Below, in pieces: positions 43,891 through 53,101 of a stretch of 64,000 bases of DNA. The position numbers and the translations under genes are program-made. Within the stretch, counting starts at the first letter, position 1. Every line of letters begins with the position of its first letter. The DNA is from an uncultured Lachnospiraceae bacterium (GTDB lineage Bacteria > Bacillota > Clostridia > Lachnospirales > Lachnospiraceae), in assembly GCA_944383545.1 (NCBI GenBank), contig CALWPY010000003.1, positions 1 through 64,000 of the forward strand, read 5' to 3'. Under the pieces are notes generated by a model that did not search any database, was not told the origin of the DNA, and worked only from the letters and a program-made list of their open reading frames with translations.

Positions 43891-45438
43891 ATGAGAAGAA
43901 AACCTGTGGTTTTAATGGTACTTGACGGATATGGAATTACAGATATTGAGGAGGGAAATGCCATAAAAATGGCAAATACTCCTGTTATGGATTCTCTGAT
44001 GGCTGAGTGTCCTTTTGTAAAAGGAAATGCTTCAGGACTTGCCGTGGGACTTCCTGACGGACAGATGGGAAATTCCGAAGTAGGTCATATGAATATAGGA
44101 GCAGGAAGAATTATATATCAGGAATTAACAAGAATTACAAAATCCATAGAAGACGGTGATTTCTTTGAAAATGAAGCCCTGCTTGCTGCAATAAAGAACG
44201 TAAAGGAAAATAATTCAGATCTTCATTTATGGGGACTTCTGTCAGACGGCGGTGTGCACAGTCATAACACCCACCTTTACGGACTTCTTGAATTATGCAA
44301 AAGAGAGGGAGTTTCCAATGTATATATTCATCCGTTCTTTGACGGAAGAGATACACCTCCTGCATCAGGAAAGGGATATCTTGAAGAGCTCATCAAAAAG
44401 ACTGATGAGATAGGCGTTGGTAAGGTTGCATCACTTTCAGGACGTTATTATGCAATGGACAGAGATAACAGATGGGACAGAGTAAAGCTTGCTTATGACT
44501 CTCTTGTTAAGGGAGAGGGTGTTATCGCAAAAGACCCTGTACAGGCTATGCAGGATTCATATGACAAGGAAGTTTATGACGAATTCGTACTTCCGACTGT
44601 TATAGTAAATGATGACGGAACTCCTGTATCAGTGGTTAAGCCTAATGATTCAGTTATATTCTTTAATTTCAGACCTGACAGGGCAAGAGAATTAACAAGA
44701 GCATTCTGCCAGGAGGATTTTGACGGATTTGAAAGAGCAAACGGATTCATGCCTCTTACCTATGTATGCTTTACTGATTATGATGAAACAATCGGAAATA
44801 AGCTTGTGGCATTTAAGAAAGAAACAATAGAAAATACTTTCGGTGAATATATTGCATCACTCGGTCTTAAGCAGCTTAGACTGGCAGAAACCGAGAAGTA
44901 TGCTCATGTAACATTCTTCTTTAACGGAGGAGTTGAGGAGCCAAATAAGGATGAAGAAAGAATACTTGTTAAGTCTCCTGCAGTTGCAACTTATGACCTG
45001 AAGCCTGAAATGAGTGCACCGGAAGTCGGAGAAAAATTAAATGCCGCAATTACCTCAGGTGAGTATGACGTAATAATTATAAATTTTGCAAATCCTGACA
45101 TGGTAGGACATACGGGTGTTATACCTGCCGCAGTTAAGGCAGTAGAAAGAATAGACCAGTGTGTAGGCGCTGCAAGAGACGCAGTTAAAGAAATGAATGG
45201 TGTACTTTTTGTCTGTGCAGACCACGGAAATGCAGAGCAGATGATAAACTATGAGACCAAACAGCCTCATACTGCACACACAACAAATCCTGTACCGTTC
45301 ATTCTTTATAATTATGATGAGGGATATACTTTAAGAGAGGGCGGATGTCTTGCAGACATAGCACCAACCCTTCTTGAGATTATGGAAATTCCTCAGCCAA
45401 AGGAAATGACAGGAAAATCACTTTTAATTAAAAAGTAA
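43891..45438 (+). CDS. gpmI: 2,3-bisphosphoglycerate-independent phosphoglycerate mutase
   Basis: 515 residues, family length. Interconverts 3- and 2-phosphoglycerate in glycolysis; needs manganese. Metal/catalytic blocks: VVLMVLDGYGI, GQMGNSEVGHMNIGAGR with the phosphorylated Ser62, GLLSDGGVHSH, FFDGRDTPP, FFNFRPDRARELT, FANPDMVGHTG and CADHGNAEQM. The next glycolytic enzyme, enolase, is at 53102 on the same strand. Confidence 0.98.
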   Translation: MRRKPVVLMVLDGYGITDIEEGNAIKMANTPVMDSLMAECPFVKGNASGLAVGLPDGQMGNSEVGHMNIGAGRIIYQELTRITKSIEDGDFFENEALLAAIKNVKENNSDLHLWGLLSDGGVHSHNTHLYGLLELCKREGVSNVYIHPFFDGRDTPPASGKGYLEELIKKTDEIGVGKVASLSGRYYAMDRDNRWDRVKLAYDSLVKGEGVIAKDPVQAMQDSYDKEVYDEFVLPTVIVNDDGTPVSVVKPNDSVIFFNFRPDRARELTRAFCQEDFDGFERANGFMPLTYVCFTDYDETIGNKLVAFKKETIENTFGEYIASLGLKQLRLAETEKYAHVTFFFNGGVEEPNKDEERILVKSPAVATYDLKPEMSAPEVGEKLNAAITSGEYDVIIINFANPDMVGHTGVIPAAVKAVERIDQCVGAARDAVKEMNGVLFVCADHGNAEQMINYETKQPHTAHTTNPVPFILYNYDEGYTLREGGCLADIAPTLLEIMEIPQPKEMTGKSLLIKK

Positions 45439-45491
45439 TTATTAATTTATTATTAAGATTATGTCTATTTAATGCTGTATTTCTGTTTTTG

Positions 45492-45652
45492 TGATATAAT
45501 GAGCCTTGCGGCGATGCGCGCTTGCGGACATCGACATAAGGCGAAAAAAACATCGAGACGTTAGTCGAGATGATATAATGAGCCTTGCGGCGATGTGCGC
45601 TGTGCGTGCATCATCAATCCTTCGGATTGGTGATAACATGATAAAATATACA
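45492..45652 (+). repeat. Dispersed hairpin repeat, tandem pair, before the transglutaminase gene
   Basis: Two units each begin TGATATAATGAGCCTTGCGG (45492 and 45571). The second continues CGATGTGCGCTGTGCGTGC and then ATCATCAATCC-TTC-GGATTGGTGAT, a strong hairpin, ending AACATGATAA. The first unit differs after ~30 bases (ATCGACATAAGGCG, CATCGAGACG). The beginning TGATATAAT is a perfect extended -10 box. A single copy is at 54478, a decayed one at 5651. The open frame crossing this region (from 45506) is not a gene. Confidence 0.75.
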
Positions 45653-45693
45653 GTGGTTTATAAATATGAAACAGCAAAAAATGGGGAAGTTTT

Positions 45694-47205
45694 ATGAACG
45701 AAAATGACAGAAGATATTCAAATGGAAAAGTAAATTCTTCCGGTACGCAGAGACCTCGCGTAAACGGAAGCAGTGACCGCCCGGTACAAAGACCCCGCCC
45801 AAACGGAGGCGGTAACGCGGGTCAGAGACCATATTCAAACAGAAACAGCAGTAGTTCTGTACAGCGGACACAGGCTCAGCATTCAAATGCTTCAAATGCC
45901 AGGGCAGAGGCTGCAAGGAGAAGAAAAAAGGCTGAACTTGCAAGGAAAAAGAGACGCAGAAAGGTTATGATACTCAGAAGCATAATCGCCGCGGCTGTTC
46001 TTCTTATAATTCTTGTGGTTGTGCTTTTTACCAACAGTGTGAAGAACAGGGTTTATGTAGACATAAACACAACTAATCCTGTTTCAGGTGAGGACTTTGC
46101 GAATATTTCTTTTTTAAGCTGTGAAATAACAGATGGTGCTGAAAGTGTGGATTACACTAAAGCGGGTGAATATCCTGTTACCGTAAAGTCAATGGGAATC
46201 AGTCACAAGGCTTTTGTTGTAGTCGAAGATAAAAATCCTCCTTATGGAGAAGCGGTAGAAGTAAGGTCCGCAACAGGAACGGAAATAGATGCTTCTAAAT
46301 TTGTGACGAATATATCAGATGAATCAGAAGTAACTGTAAAATATAAAAATACTCCTGATTTTTCCAAAGACGGAACACAGGATGTAACTGTGACTCTGAC
46401 AGATGAAAGTGGTAATGTAACGGAAATTAAATCTTCTGTTACACTTTATTCAGATACCGAGCCTCCTGTAATTAACGGTGTTTCAGATATACATGCTTAT
46501 CTGGGTGACAGCGTATCTTATAAGGAAGGCATAACGGTTACAGACAATATGGATGAAAATGCTTCACTTGAAGTAGATAATTCAGCAGTAAATCTAAATG
46601 AAACAGGAGAATATACCATAATTTACAAGGCAACAGATGCTGCCGGAAATACCTCAACTGCCGAAGCTAAACTGGTAATTGAAGAAAAGCCTGAAGGCTA
46701 TGTAGAGCCTGATGTAGTGCTTGAAATGGCAAATGAAATTCTCGATTCAATTCTTACGGATGATATGAATCAGGCAGAGGCGGCACAGGCAATATACAGA
46801 TGGGTAAGGGGAAATATCGGATATGCCCAGTCTGAATATAAGGAATCGTGGACAGGAGGAGCTTATATAGGCTTTACGGAGAGAAGAGGAGACTGCTATA
46901 TTTTCTTTTCAACTGCTAAGGCACTTCTTACCGCAGCAGGAATTGAAAATATAGATGTTGAAAAACAGGATACGTCACACAGCAGGCATTACTGGAGTAT
47001 GATAAACGTGGGTACGGGCTGGTATCATTATGATACGACAAACTTTGCTTCAGGAGCCATATTCTTTATGGTTACGGATGCAGAGCTGGATGATTATTCA
47101 GCAAGCCATAATGAAAGCCATAACCGTGACAAATCTCTTTATCCTGCCACGCCTGAGACGGAATTTGACATGGATTCTCCTGATATACTTAATTTAAACA
47201 GATAG
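45694..47205 (+). CDS. Membrane-anchored transglutaminase-like protein with Ig-like domains
   Basis: 503 residues. Residues 1-90 are a cytoplasmic tail first rich in Asn/Arg/Gly/Pro, then in Lys/Arg. Membrane segment ~91-113. Outside, two or three bacterial Ig-like/DUF5011-type repeats (DSGNVT- and DAAGNTS-containing, about 190-330) and a C-terminal transglutaminase-type domain with the triad Cys401 (RRGDCYIF), His432 (HSRHYWSMI) and Asp447 (WYHYDTTN). Probably a wall-facing amidase or crosslinking enzyme; substrate unknown. GGGGAAG lies before the ATG. Confidence 0.85.
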   Translation: MNENDRRYSNGKVNSSGTQRPRVNGSSDRPVQRPRPNGGGNAGQRPYSNRNSSSSVQRTQAQHSNASNARAEAARRRKKAELARKKRRRKVMILRSIIAAAVLLIILVVVLFTNSVKNRVYVDINTTNPVSGEDFANISFLSCEITDGAESVDYTKAGEYPVTVKSMGISHKAFVVVEDKNPPYGEAVEVRSATGTEIDASKFVTNISDESEVTVKYKNTPDFSKDGTQDVTVTLTDESGNVTEIKSSVTLYSDTEPPVINGVSDIHAYLGDSVSYKEGITVTDNMDENASLEVDNSAVNLNETGEYTIIYKATDAAGNTSTAEAKLVIEEKPEGYVEPDVVLEMANEILDSILTDDMNQAEAAQAIYRWVRGNIGYAQSEYKESWTGGAYIGFTERRGDCYIFFSTAKALLTAAGIENIDVEKQDTSHSRHYWSMINVGTGWYHYDTTNFASGAIFFMVTDAELDDYSASHNESHNRDKSLYPATPETEFDMDSPDILNLNR

Positions 47206-47216
47206 GAAGTAATGTA

Positions 47217-47936
47217 ATGGATATTGGAATAATAGGCGGTCTTGGACCTCTTGCAACAGCATATCTTATGGAGCTTGTTATAAACATGACAGATGCAAAA
47301 AAGGACCAGGACCATATTCCGATGCTTATTAATAATTGTCCTCAGATACCTGACAGGACTGAATATATATTGGACAATACAAAAGAAAATCCTGTGCCGT
47401 ATATAATTAAGGCGGGACAGGAAATGAAAAAACTTGGTGTTAAAACAATGGCCATGCCATGTATTACAGCCCATTATTTTCATGAGGAAATAGAACAGGG
47501 TATCGGAGACATAAGGCTTATTAATATGATAAAAAGCACTGCCTCATATCTTTCTGAAAGAGGCATAAAAACTGCCGGGCTTACTGCGACTGACGGGACA
47601 ATAAAATGCGGACTTTTTCAAAAGATTATGGAGGAAGCGGGCATTAATGTTATTGTACCGGAAAAGGATTCACAGAAGAAAATTATGGATATAATATATA
47701 AAAATGTTAAAGCCGGCAAAAAAATAAATATAGAAAACTTTTACAGCGTATCAGGTGAGCTCAGAGAAAAAGGTGCAGAAGTTATAATTCTCGGCTGTAC
47801 GGAACTTTCTCTCGTTAAAAGAGAGTACGGTCTGTGGACAGGATATATTGACGCAATGGAAGTTCTGGCAAGAGAAATAATTCTTGCGGCGGGAAAAGAT
47901 TTACGGCCTGAATATGAAAGCCTTATTACGAGGTAA
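47217..47936 (+). CDS. Aspartate/glutamate racemase family protein
   Basis: 239 residues. Cofactor-independent racemase with the two catalytic cysteines Cys82 (MAMPCITAHYF) and Cys194 (ILGCTELSL), and N-terminal IGIIGGLGPLATAYLMEL. It changes the handedness of an acidic amino acid, most often aspartate. It is 11 bases after the transglutaminase gene and 15 before the Dlt-like adenylation gene, so it probably supplies a D-amino acid to that pathway; that link is inference. Confidence 0.88.
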   Translation: MDIGIIGGLGPLATAYLMELVINMTDAKKDQDHIPMLINNCPQIPDRTEYILDNTKENPVPYIIKAGQEMKKLGVKTMAMPCITAHYFHEEIEQGIGDIRLINMIKSTASYLSERGIKTAGLTATDGTIKCGLFQKIMEEAGINVIVPEKDSQKKIMDIIYKNVKAGKKINIENFYSVSGELREKGAEVIILGCTELSLVKREYGLWTGYIDAMEVLAREIILAAGKDLRPEYESLITR

Positions 47937-47951
47937 GGGAAGGAAAAGATT

Positions 47952-49475
47952 ATGCAGCAGACAAATATTTTGGAATATTTTGATGAAACCATAAAAAAAT
48001 ACCCTGATAAAACTGCTTTTGCAAATGAAGATTTTGAGATGACCTTCAGTGAGGTATATAAGCAGAGCAGAGGTATAGGTACATTTTTATTTAATAACGG
48101 ATATACACATGAGCCGGTAGTTATTTTTATGGAAAAACATCCTAAGATGATAACGGCGTTCTTTGGTACGGTTTACGGCGGATGTTATTATGTGCCTATA
48201 GATGCCGAAATGCCTGAAACAAGGATTGAGCTTATTTTCAAGAAGCTTACTCCAAGGGTAATCATATGTGATGACACAACATATGAACAGGCACAGAGTT
48301 TTTCATTTGAAGGAAAAATATATAAATATGACGATATAGCAGATACAGAGCCGGACGATAATATACTTTCAGATATAAGACTTAAGGCACTTGATACTGA
48401 CCCTATATATATCGTGTTTACATCAGGCTCAACAGGTATGCCTAAGGGCGTTGTAGCGTGTCACAGGTCTGTTATAGATTACATTGAAAATCTTTCAGAT
48501 GTTCTTAAGTTTAATAGTGAGACGGTATTTGCCAACCAGACGCCGCTTTATTTTGATGCATGTCTTAAGGAACTTTATCCGACACTTAAATTCGGAGCAA
48601 CAACTTACCTTGTTCCTAAGAGTTATTTTATGTTCCCTGTAAAGCTTGTAGAATTTCTGAACGAGAAGAAAATAAACACTGTCTGCTGGGTTGTTTCGGC
48701 ACTTACAATGATATCTGCCTTTAATACATTTAAGACGGTTACTCCTAAGTACCTTCATACCATAGCTTTCGGAAGTGAGGTATTTCCTATTAAGCAGTTC
48801 AGAAAGTGGAAGGAAGTACTGCCTGAGGCAAGATTTATAAATCTCTACGGACCTACTGAATGCACGGGTATGTGTTGTTATTATGAAGTAAACAGGGAGT
48901 TTGAGTTAGATGAGCATATTCCTGTCGGAGGACCTTTTAAAAATACTGAAATACTGCTTTTAAAGGATGATAATACGCTTGCAGGAGAAGGTGAAGAAGG
49001 TGAAATCTGTGTAAGGGGAACATCCCTTACTCTGGGATATTACAGAGATTTTGAAAAAACAAATGAAGTCTTTGTCCAGAATCCTTTAAATGACAGATAT
49101 CCCGAGCTTATTTACAGGACAGGCGATATCGGAAAGTTAAATTCAAGAGGCGAGCTTATGTTTGTTTCTAGAAAAGATTACCAGATTAAACATATGGGAC
49201 ACAGAATTGAGCTCGGAGAAATTGAATTTAATGTGAATATGCTTGACGGAATCACCTCCTGTGGTGCAATATATGATAAGAAAAAGGAAAAAATTGTTCT
49301 TTATTATGCAGGAGATATAGAATCACCTGAGCTTGTTTCCATGTTAAAGGACAAGCTTCCGAGATATATGATACCAAATAAAGTAATTAAGCTTGATAAT
49401 ATGCCTCTTACTCCAAACGGAAAGCTGGACAGAAAGAAGCTTCAGGCCGAATACGAAAATAATAAGAGTAAATAA
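47952..49475 (+). CDS. Amino acid adenylation enzyme, DltA-like
   Basis: 507 residues, a single stand-alone adenylation domain like DltA. Activates an amino acid with ATP and loads it on a carrier protein. Motifs: YIVFTSGSTGMPKGVV (A3, 156-166), NLYGPTECTGMCCYYE, GEICVRGTSLTLGYY, YRTGDIGKL, DYQIKHMGHRIELGEIE and LTPNGKLDRKKL (A10 Lys). Whether it takes D-alanine or another residue cannot be told from the sequence. Overlap-free, 12 bases before the carrier gene. Confidence 0.88.
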   Translation: MQQTNILEYFDETIKKYPDKTAFANEDFEMTFSEVYKQSRGIGTFLFNNGYTHEPVVIFMEKHPKMITAFFGTVYGGCYYVPIDAEMPETRIELIFKKLTPRVIICDDTTYEQAQSFSFEGKIYKYDDIADTEPDDNILSDIRLKALDTDPIYIVFTSGSTGMPKGVVACHRSVIDYIENLSDVLKFNSETVFANQTPLYFDACLKELYPTLKFGATTYLVPKSYFMFPVKLVEFLNEKKINTVCWVVSALTMISAFNTFKTVTPKYLHTIAFGSEVFPIKQFRKWKEVLPEARFINLYGPTECTGMCCYYEVNREFELDEHIPVGGPFKNTEILLLKDDNTLAGEGEEGEICVRGTSLTLGYYRDFEKTNEVFVQNPLNDRYPELIYRTGDIGKLNSRGELMFVSRKDYQIKHMGHRIELGEIEFNVNMLDGITSCGAIYDKKKEKIVLYYAGDIESPELVSMLKDKLPRYMIPNKVIKLDNMPLTPNGKLDRKKLQAEYENNKSK

Positions 49476-49487
49476 GGAGAGAAAATT

Positions 49488-49718
49488 ATGGAAGAATTAT
49501 TAGAGATACTTAGAGACCTTCATCCTGAGGTGGATTATGATACCTGTGATACACTTATTGATGATAAGATACTGGATTCATTTGATATTGTGTCAATAAT
49601 CTCAGAAATAAGTGAGCAGTATGATGTTACAATACCTGCCGAGGACATTATACCTGAAAACTTTAATTCAGCACAGGCGCTTTATGAATTAATCGAGCGT
49701 CTCTCAGATGAGGATTAA
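49488..49718 (+). CDS. Acyl/peptidyl carrier protein, DltC-like
   Basis: 76 residues, acidic and helical. KILDSFDIVSIISEIS contains the phosphopantetheine-bearing serine (Ser31). Followed by EDIIPENFNSAQALYELIER, the usual fourth helix. Partner of the adenylation enzyme before it and the MBOAT protein after it. Confidence 0.9.
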   Translation: MEELLEILRDLHPEVDYDTCDTLIDDKILDSFDIVSIISEISEQYDVTIPAEDIIPENFNSAQALYELIERLSDED

Positions 49719-49726
49719 AAAGTAAA

Positions 49727-51319
49727 ATGTTATTTACATCATACAGCTTTATAGCGTTTATTTCGCTGCTCTTTCTGCTTTACTATATTATTCCTAAGAA
49801 AGGGCAGTGGCCGCTTTTACTTTTTGCAAGTTATCTTTTTTATTTTTTGTGCGACTGGAGATATCTGATATTTATAACAGTTACCTCCGTTTCAACTTAT
49901 CTTTTCGGAATTGCGATAGATAAGGTAAACGTAAGGCAGGATGAATATATAAAAGAGCATAAAAAGGAACTAAGCAAGGAAGACAAAAAAATCTATAAGG
50001 CGGGAATGAAGAAAAAACGTTTCCGGCTTATTCTTATGTGCCTTGTGCTTAATATAGGAATACTTGCAGTAATAAAGTATACCAATTTTACAATAAACAA
50101 CATTAACGGCATAATGCATGCCTTTGGCTCAGACAATACTATAGGATTTGTTGATATAATAATACCTATGGGAATATCCTTTTACACTTTCCAGAGTATG
50201 GGATATATCATAGATGTATACAGAGGCACATATAAACCGGAAAGAAACATATTTAAGTTTGCTTTGTTTGTATCTTTCTTCCCTCAGCTTGTGCAGGGTC
50301 CTATAAGCAGATTTAATGATTTGTCGAAAACACTCTATGCTGAGCATAAATTTGACATAAAGGTATTTACCTTCGGAGTACAGAGAATACTCTGGGGCTT
50401 CTTTAAGAAGCTGGTTATTGCTGACAGAATAGTTGTAGCAATAAATATACTTAAGGATAATCCTGAACAGTATGGCGGAGCATATGTGTTTGTTCTTATG
50501 ATGTTTTATGCATTCCAGCTCTATGCTGATTTTACGGGTGGTATAGATATTACCATTGGTGTGGCGGAAGCAATGGGAATTACTGTTGCCGAAAACTTTA
50601 ACAGACCGTTCTTTTCAAAAAATATAAAAGAATACTGGAACAGATGGCACATTACAATGGGAACATGGTTTACGGACTATATCTTTTATCCTATTTCCGT
50701 ATGCAAGCCGATGCTTAAGCTTTCAAAAGCTTCCAGAAAGCATCTTGGTGAAGTGATAGGAAAGAGAGTGCCTGTATATCTTTCCGCATTTGTTGTATGG
50801 TTTACCACTGGACTATGGCATGGAGCAAGCTGGAACTTTATAGTCTGGGGACTTATGAACTTTGTCGTAATCATGATAAGTCAGGAGCTTAAACCGCTTT
50901 ATGTGCGCTTTCATAACAGATTTAATGTTGACGGAAAAAGGTGGTATGACGGATTTCAGGTTATAAGAACAGTGCTTCTTATGAGTGCCATAAGAATGTT
51001 TGATGTATACCGTGATGTACCGCTGACATTTAAAATGGTATGGAACATGGTTACGGATTTTAGGATAAGTTCTCTTTGGAGTAGTACCATGCTTAATTTA
51101 GGACTGGATATAGCTGATTACATTATTCTCTTTGCAGGACTTATAATATTATTTACTGTAAGTATGCTGCAAAGACGAAAAGCGGTAAGAGAGAGGTTAT
51201 GGGATAAGCCTGCAGTATTAAACTGTTTTGTTACATGGCTTCTCCTTATATCCATAGTGCTTTTCGGAGCGTACAGTATAGGATACGATTCCGCACAGTT
51301 TATTTATAATCAGTTCTAG
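49727..51319 (+). CDS. MBOAT family acyltransferase, DltB/AlgI-like
   Basis: 530 residues with about ten or more membrane segments. MBOAT signatures: IIPMGISFYTFQSMGYIIDV, FPQLVQGPISRFNDL, FADFTGGIDI-type YADFTGGIDITIG, FNRPFFSKNIKEYWNRWHIT and GLWHGASWNFIVWG with the catalytic His. It would pass the activated group from the carrier across the membrane to an outside polymer. It starts nine bases after the carrier gene. Confidence 0.92.
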   Translation: MLFTSYSFIAFISLLFLLYYIIPKKGQWPLLLFASYLFYFLCDWRYLIFITVTSVSTYLFGIAIDKVNVRQDEYIKEHKKELSKEDKKIYKAGMKKKRFRLILMCLVLNIGILAVIKYTNFTINNINGIMHAFGSDNTIGFVDIIIPMGISFYTFQSMGYIIDVYRGTYKPERNIFKFALFVSFFPQLVQGPISRFNDLSKTLYAEHKFDIKVFTFGVQRILWGFFKKLVIADRIVVAINILKDNPEQYGGAYVFVLMMFYAFQLYADFTGGIDITIGVAEAMGITVAENFNRPFFSKNIKEYWNRWHITMGTWFTDYIFYPISVCKPMLKLSKASRKHLGEVIGKRVPVYLSAFVVWFTTGLWHGASWNFIVWGLMNFVVIMISQELKPLYVRFHNRFNVDGKRWYDGFQVIRTVLLMSAIRMFDVYRDVPLTFKMVWNMVTDFRISSLWSSTMLNLGLDIADYIILFAGLIILFTVSMLQRRKAVRERLWDKPAVLNCFVTWLLLISIVLFGAYSIGYDSAQFIYNQF

Positions 51320-51333
51320 GGAGGCTTGTCTTG

Positions 51334-52413
51334 ATGAAGAAAAGGAAAATAAGAATTATAATTGCATTGTTTCTGGTCTTTACCATAGTTTCAATGTGGC
51401 TTCTGCAGAGGCTGGTAGTACCAAAATATAACAAAGGAATAGTTGAAGGGGCATTTGCTGCTGAATACTATGAAGAAACTACGGATCACGATGTCATATT
51501 CATCGGAGACTGTGAGGTATATGAAAACTTTTCACCTATAACTCTCTGGCAGGAATATGGAATTACAAGCTATATCAGAGGCGGAGCCCAACAGCTTGTG
51601 TGGCAGTCATATTACCAGCTAGAGGATACTCTAAGGTATGAAACACCGGAAATAGTTGTATTTAATGTGCTCTCACTTAAATACAATGAGCCTCAGAGCG
51701 AATCATATAACAGAATGAATATAGACAGCATGAGATGGTCATCTTCCAAATATAATGCAATAAAAGCATCTATGACAGAAGATGAAAGCATGATTGAATA
51801 TATGTTTCCGCTTTTAAGATACCACTCAAGAATACTTGACCTTACTGCTGATGATTTTAAATACATGTTTAGCAGTGAAAAAGTAACGCACAATGGCTAT
51901 TATATGAGAGTGGATGTAAAACCCGAGGGAGATTTTCCGGAGCCTGACATACTGGCAGATTACACCTTTGGTGAAAATGCCATGTCATATCTGGATAAAA
52001 TGACTGAGCTCTGCAAAGAAAACGGCATTGAACTCATACTTATAAAAGCTCCCATAAAGTGGCCTTACTGGTATCCGGAATGGGACGAGCAGATGGTAGA
52101 ATATGCCGAGGAAAATGACCTTGTATATATCAATATGATAGAACTTGCAGATGAAATCGGTCTGGATTATTCTACTGATACTTATGATGCAGGACTTCAT
52201 CTTAATTTGTCGGGCGCCGAAAAACTGTCAAAATATTTCGGTGAATATCTGGTTGAAAATTACGATTTGGAAGACCACAGAAATGACGAAGAATTATGCA
52301 AAGTTTATCAGGAAAAGATAGATTTTTATAATGATATGAAAGAACAGCAGTATTATGAGCTTGAAACCTACGGAAAGCTTATAAGCTTCGGTGCAGAAGC
52401 CATTGAAGATTAA
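51334..52413 (+). CDS. DltD-like SGNH-fold protein with Cys in place of the active Ser
   Basis: 359 residues. An N-terminal membrane anchor (about 8-28) and an outside SGNH-like domain. The first block reads FIGDCEVYENFSP, so the usual GDS serine is Cys; the last block YDAGLHLNLSGAEKLS keeps the Asp-x-x-His pair. The position after the MBOAT gene is where DltD sits in dlt operons. ATG 51334 is preferred over the TTG at 51331 (GGGAGG nine bases before). It may use a thiol nucleophile in the final transfer, which is inference. Confidence 0.85.
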   Translation: MKKRKIRIIIALFLVFTIVSMWLLQRLVVPKYNKGIVEGAFAAEYYEETTDHDVIFIGDCEVYENFSPITLWQEYGITSYIRGGAQQLVWQSYYQLEDTLRYETPEIVVFNVLSLKYNEPQSESYNRMNIDSMRWSSSKYNAIKASMTEDESMIEYMFPLLRYHSRILDLTADDFKYMFSSEKVTHNGYYMRVDVKPEGDFPEPDILADYTFGENAMSYLDKMTELCKENGIELILIKAPIKWPYWYPEWDEQMVEYAEENDLVYINMIELADEIGLDYSTDTYDAGLHLNLSGAEKLSKYFGEYLVENYDLEDHRNDEELCKVYQEKIDFYNDMKEQQYYELETYGKLISFGAEAIED

Positions 52414-52442
52414 ACTGCTTAAGGAAAGGAAGATAAAAGGAA

Positions 52443-52979
52443 ATGAAGAAAAGTTTTAAAAAAGTAATTTTAACTGCAGTATGTGCCTGCATGATGGCAT
52501 TTACAGCTGTTGGCTGTGGCGGTGATTCAGGAAGTGACACAGGTAATAATGCCCAGACGGGTCAGATTGATAAGGCTGAAAGCTTATCGGGCTATTACTT
52601 TGCAACCGGAGGCACAAATATTTATGTAAACCAGAAAATGGAAGATGTGCTTTCATCTCTCGGGGAGCCTGTTCAGTATTTTGAATCTGAATCATGCGCT
52701 TACCAGGGAATGGACAAGACTTATACTTATAACAGCTTTATAATAAAGACATATCCTGAAAATGATGTGGATTATGTTCTTTCAGTAAGTCTTAGGGATG
52801 ATACGGTACAGACACCTGAAGGTATTGCAATCGGTTCATCAAAAAGTGATGTAACCACTGCTTATGGTGCAGGAGAAGAATCAGGCTCTGCACTTGTATA
52901 CACAAAGGACCAGTCAAGACTTACCATTATTTTTGACGGAGACAGTGTTACTTCAATAGAGTATTCAGCTGTACAATAA
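52443..52979 (+). CDS. Small lipoprotein
   Basis: 178 residues. A lipoprotein signal peptide (MKKSFKKVILTAVCACMM, lipobox AVGC with the lipid-bearing Cys at about 25), then a Gly/Ser/Asn linker and two similar modules: MEDVLSSLGEPVQYFES... and SKSDVTTAYGAGEESG.. each resembling a BamE/SmpA-like short repeat. Function unknown. Last gene of the Dlt-like operon by position; a terminator follows. Confidence 0.8.
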   Translation: MKKSFKKVILTAVCACMMAFTAVGCGGDSGSDTGNNAQTGQIDKAESLSGYYFATGGTNIYVNQKMEDVLSSLGEPVQYFESESCAYQGMDKTYTYNSFIIKTYPENDVDYVLSVSLRDDTVQTPEGIAIGSSKSDVTTAYGAGEESGSALVYTKDQSRLTIIFDGDSVTSIEYSAVQ

Positions 52980-53003
52980 TATAAAATTTAATATAATATA
53001 AAG

Positions 53004-53034
53004 TGCCGCGATTTTATAAAAATTGCGGCATTTT
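53004..53034 (+). terminator. Terminator of the Dlt-like operon
   Basis: TGCCGCGATTTT pairs with AAAATTGCGGCA around a short loop, followed by TTTT. Confidence 0.85.
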
Positions 53035-53101
53035 GTATATTACCTCCCGATTTGTAAAGAATAAATATGAATGAACATAGTTAAAAACAGGAGGTAATTA
53101 T

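Noticed and set aside
45506..45697. 63-codon open frame before the transglutaminase gene
   Set aside because: It lies wholly in the hairpin repeat, uses its palindromic sequence as code, and has no ribosome site.
53041..53101. Sigma-A promoter before eno
   Set aside because: TTGTAA is present, but no acceptable -10 hexamer lies 16-18 bases after it.
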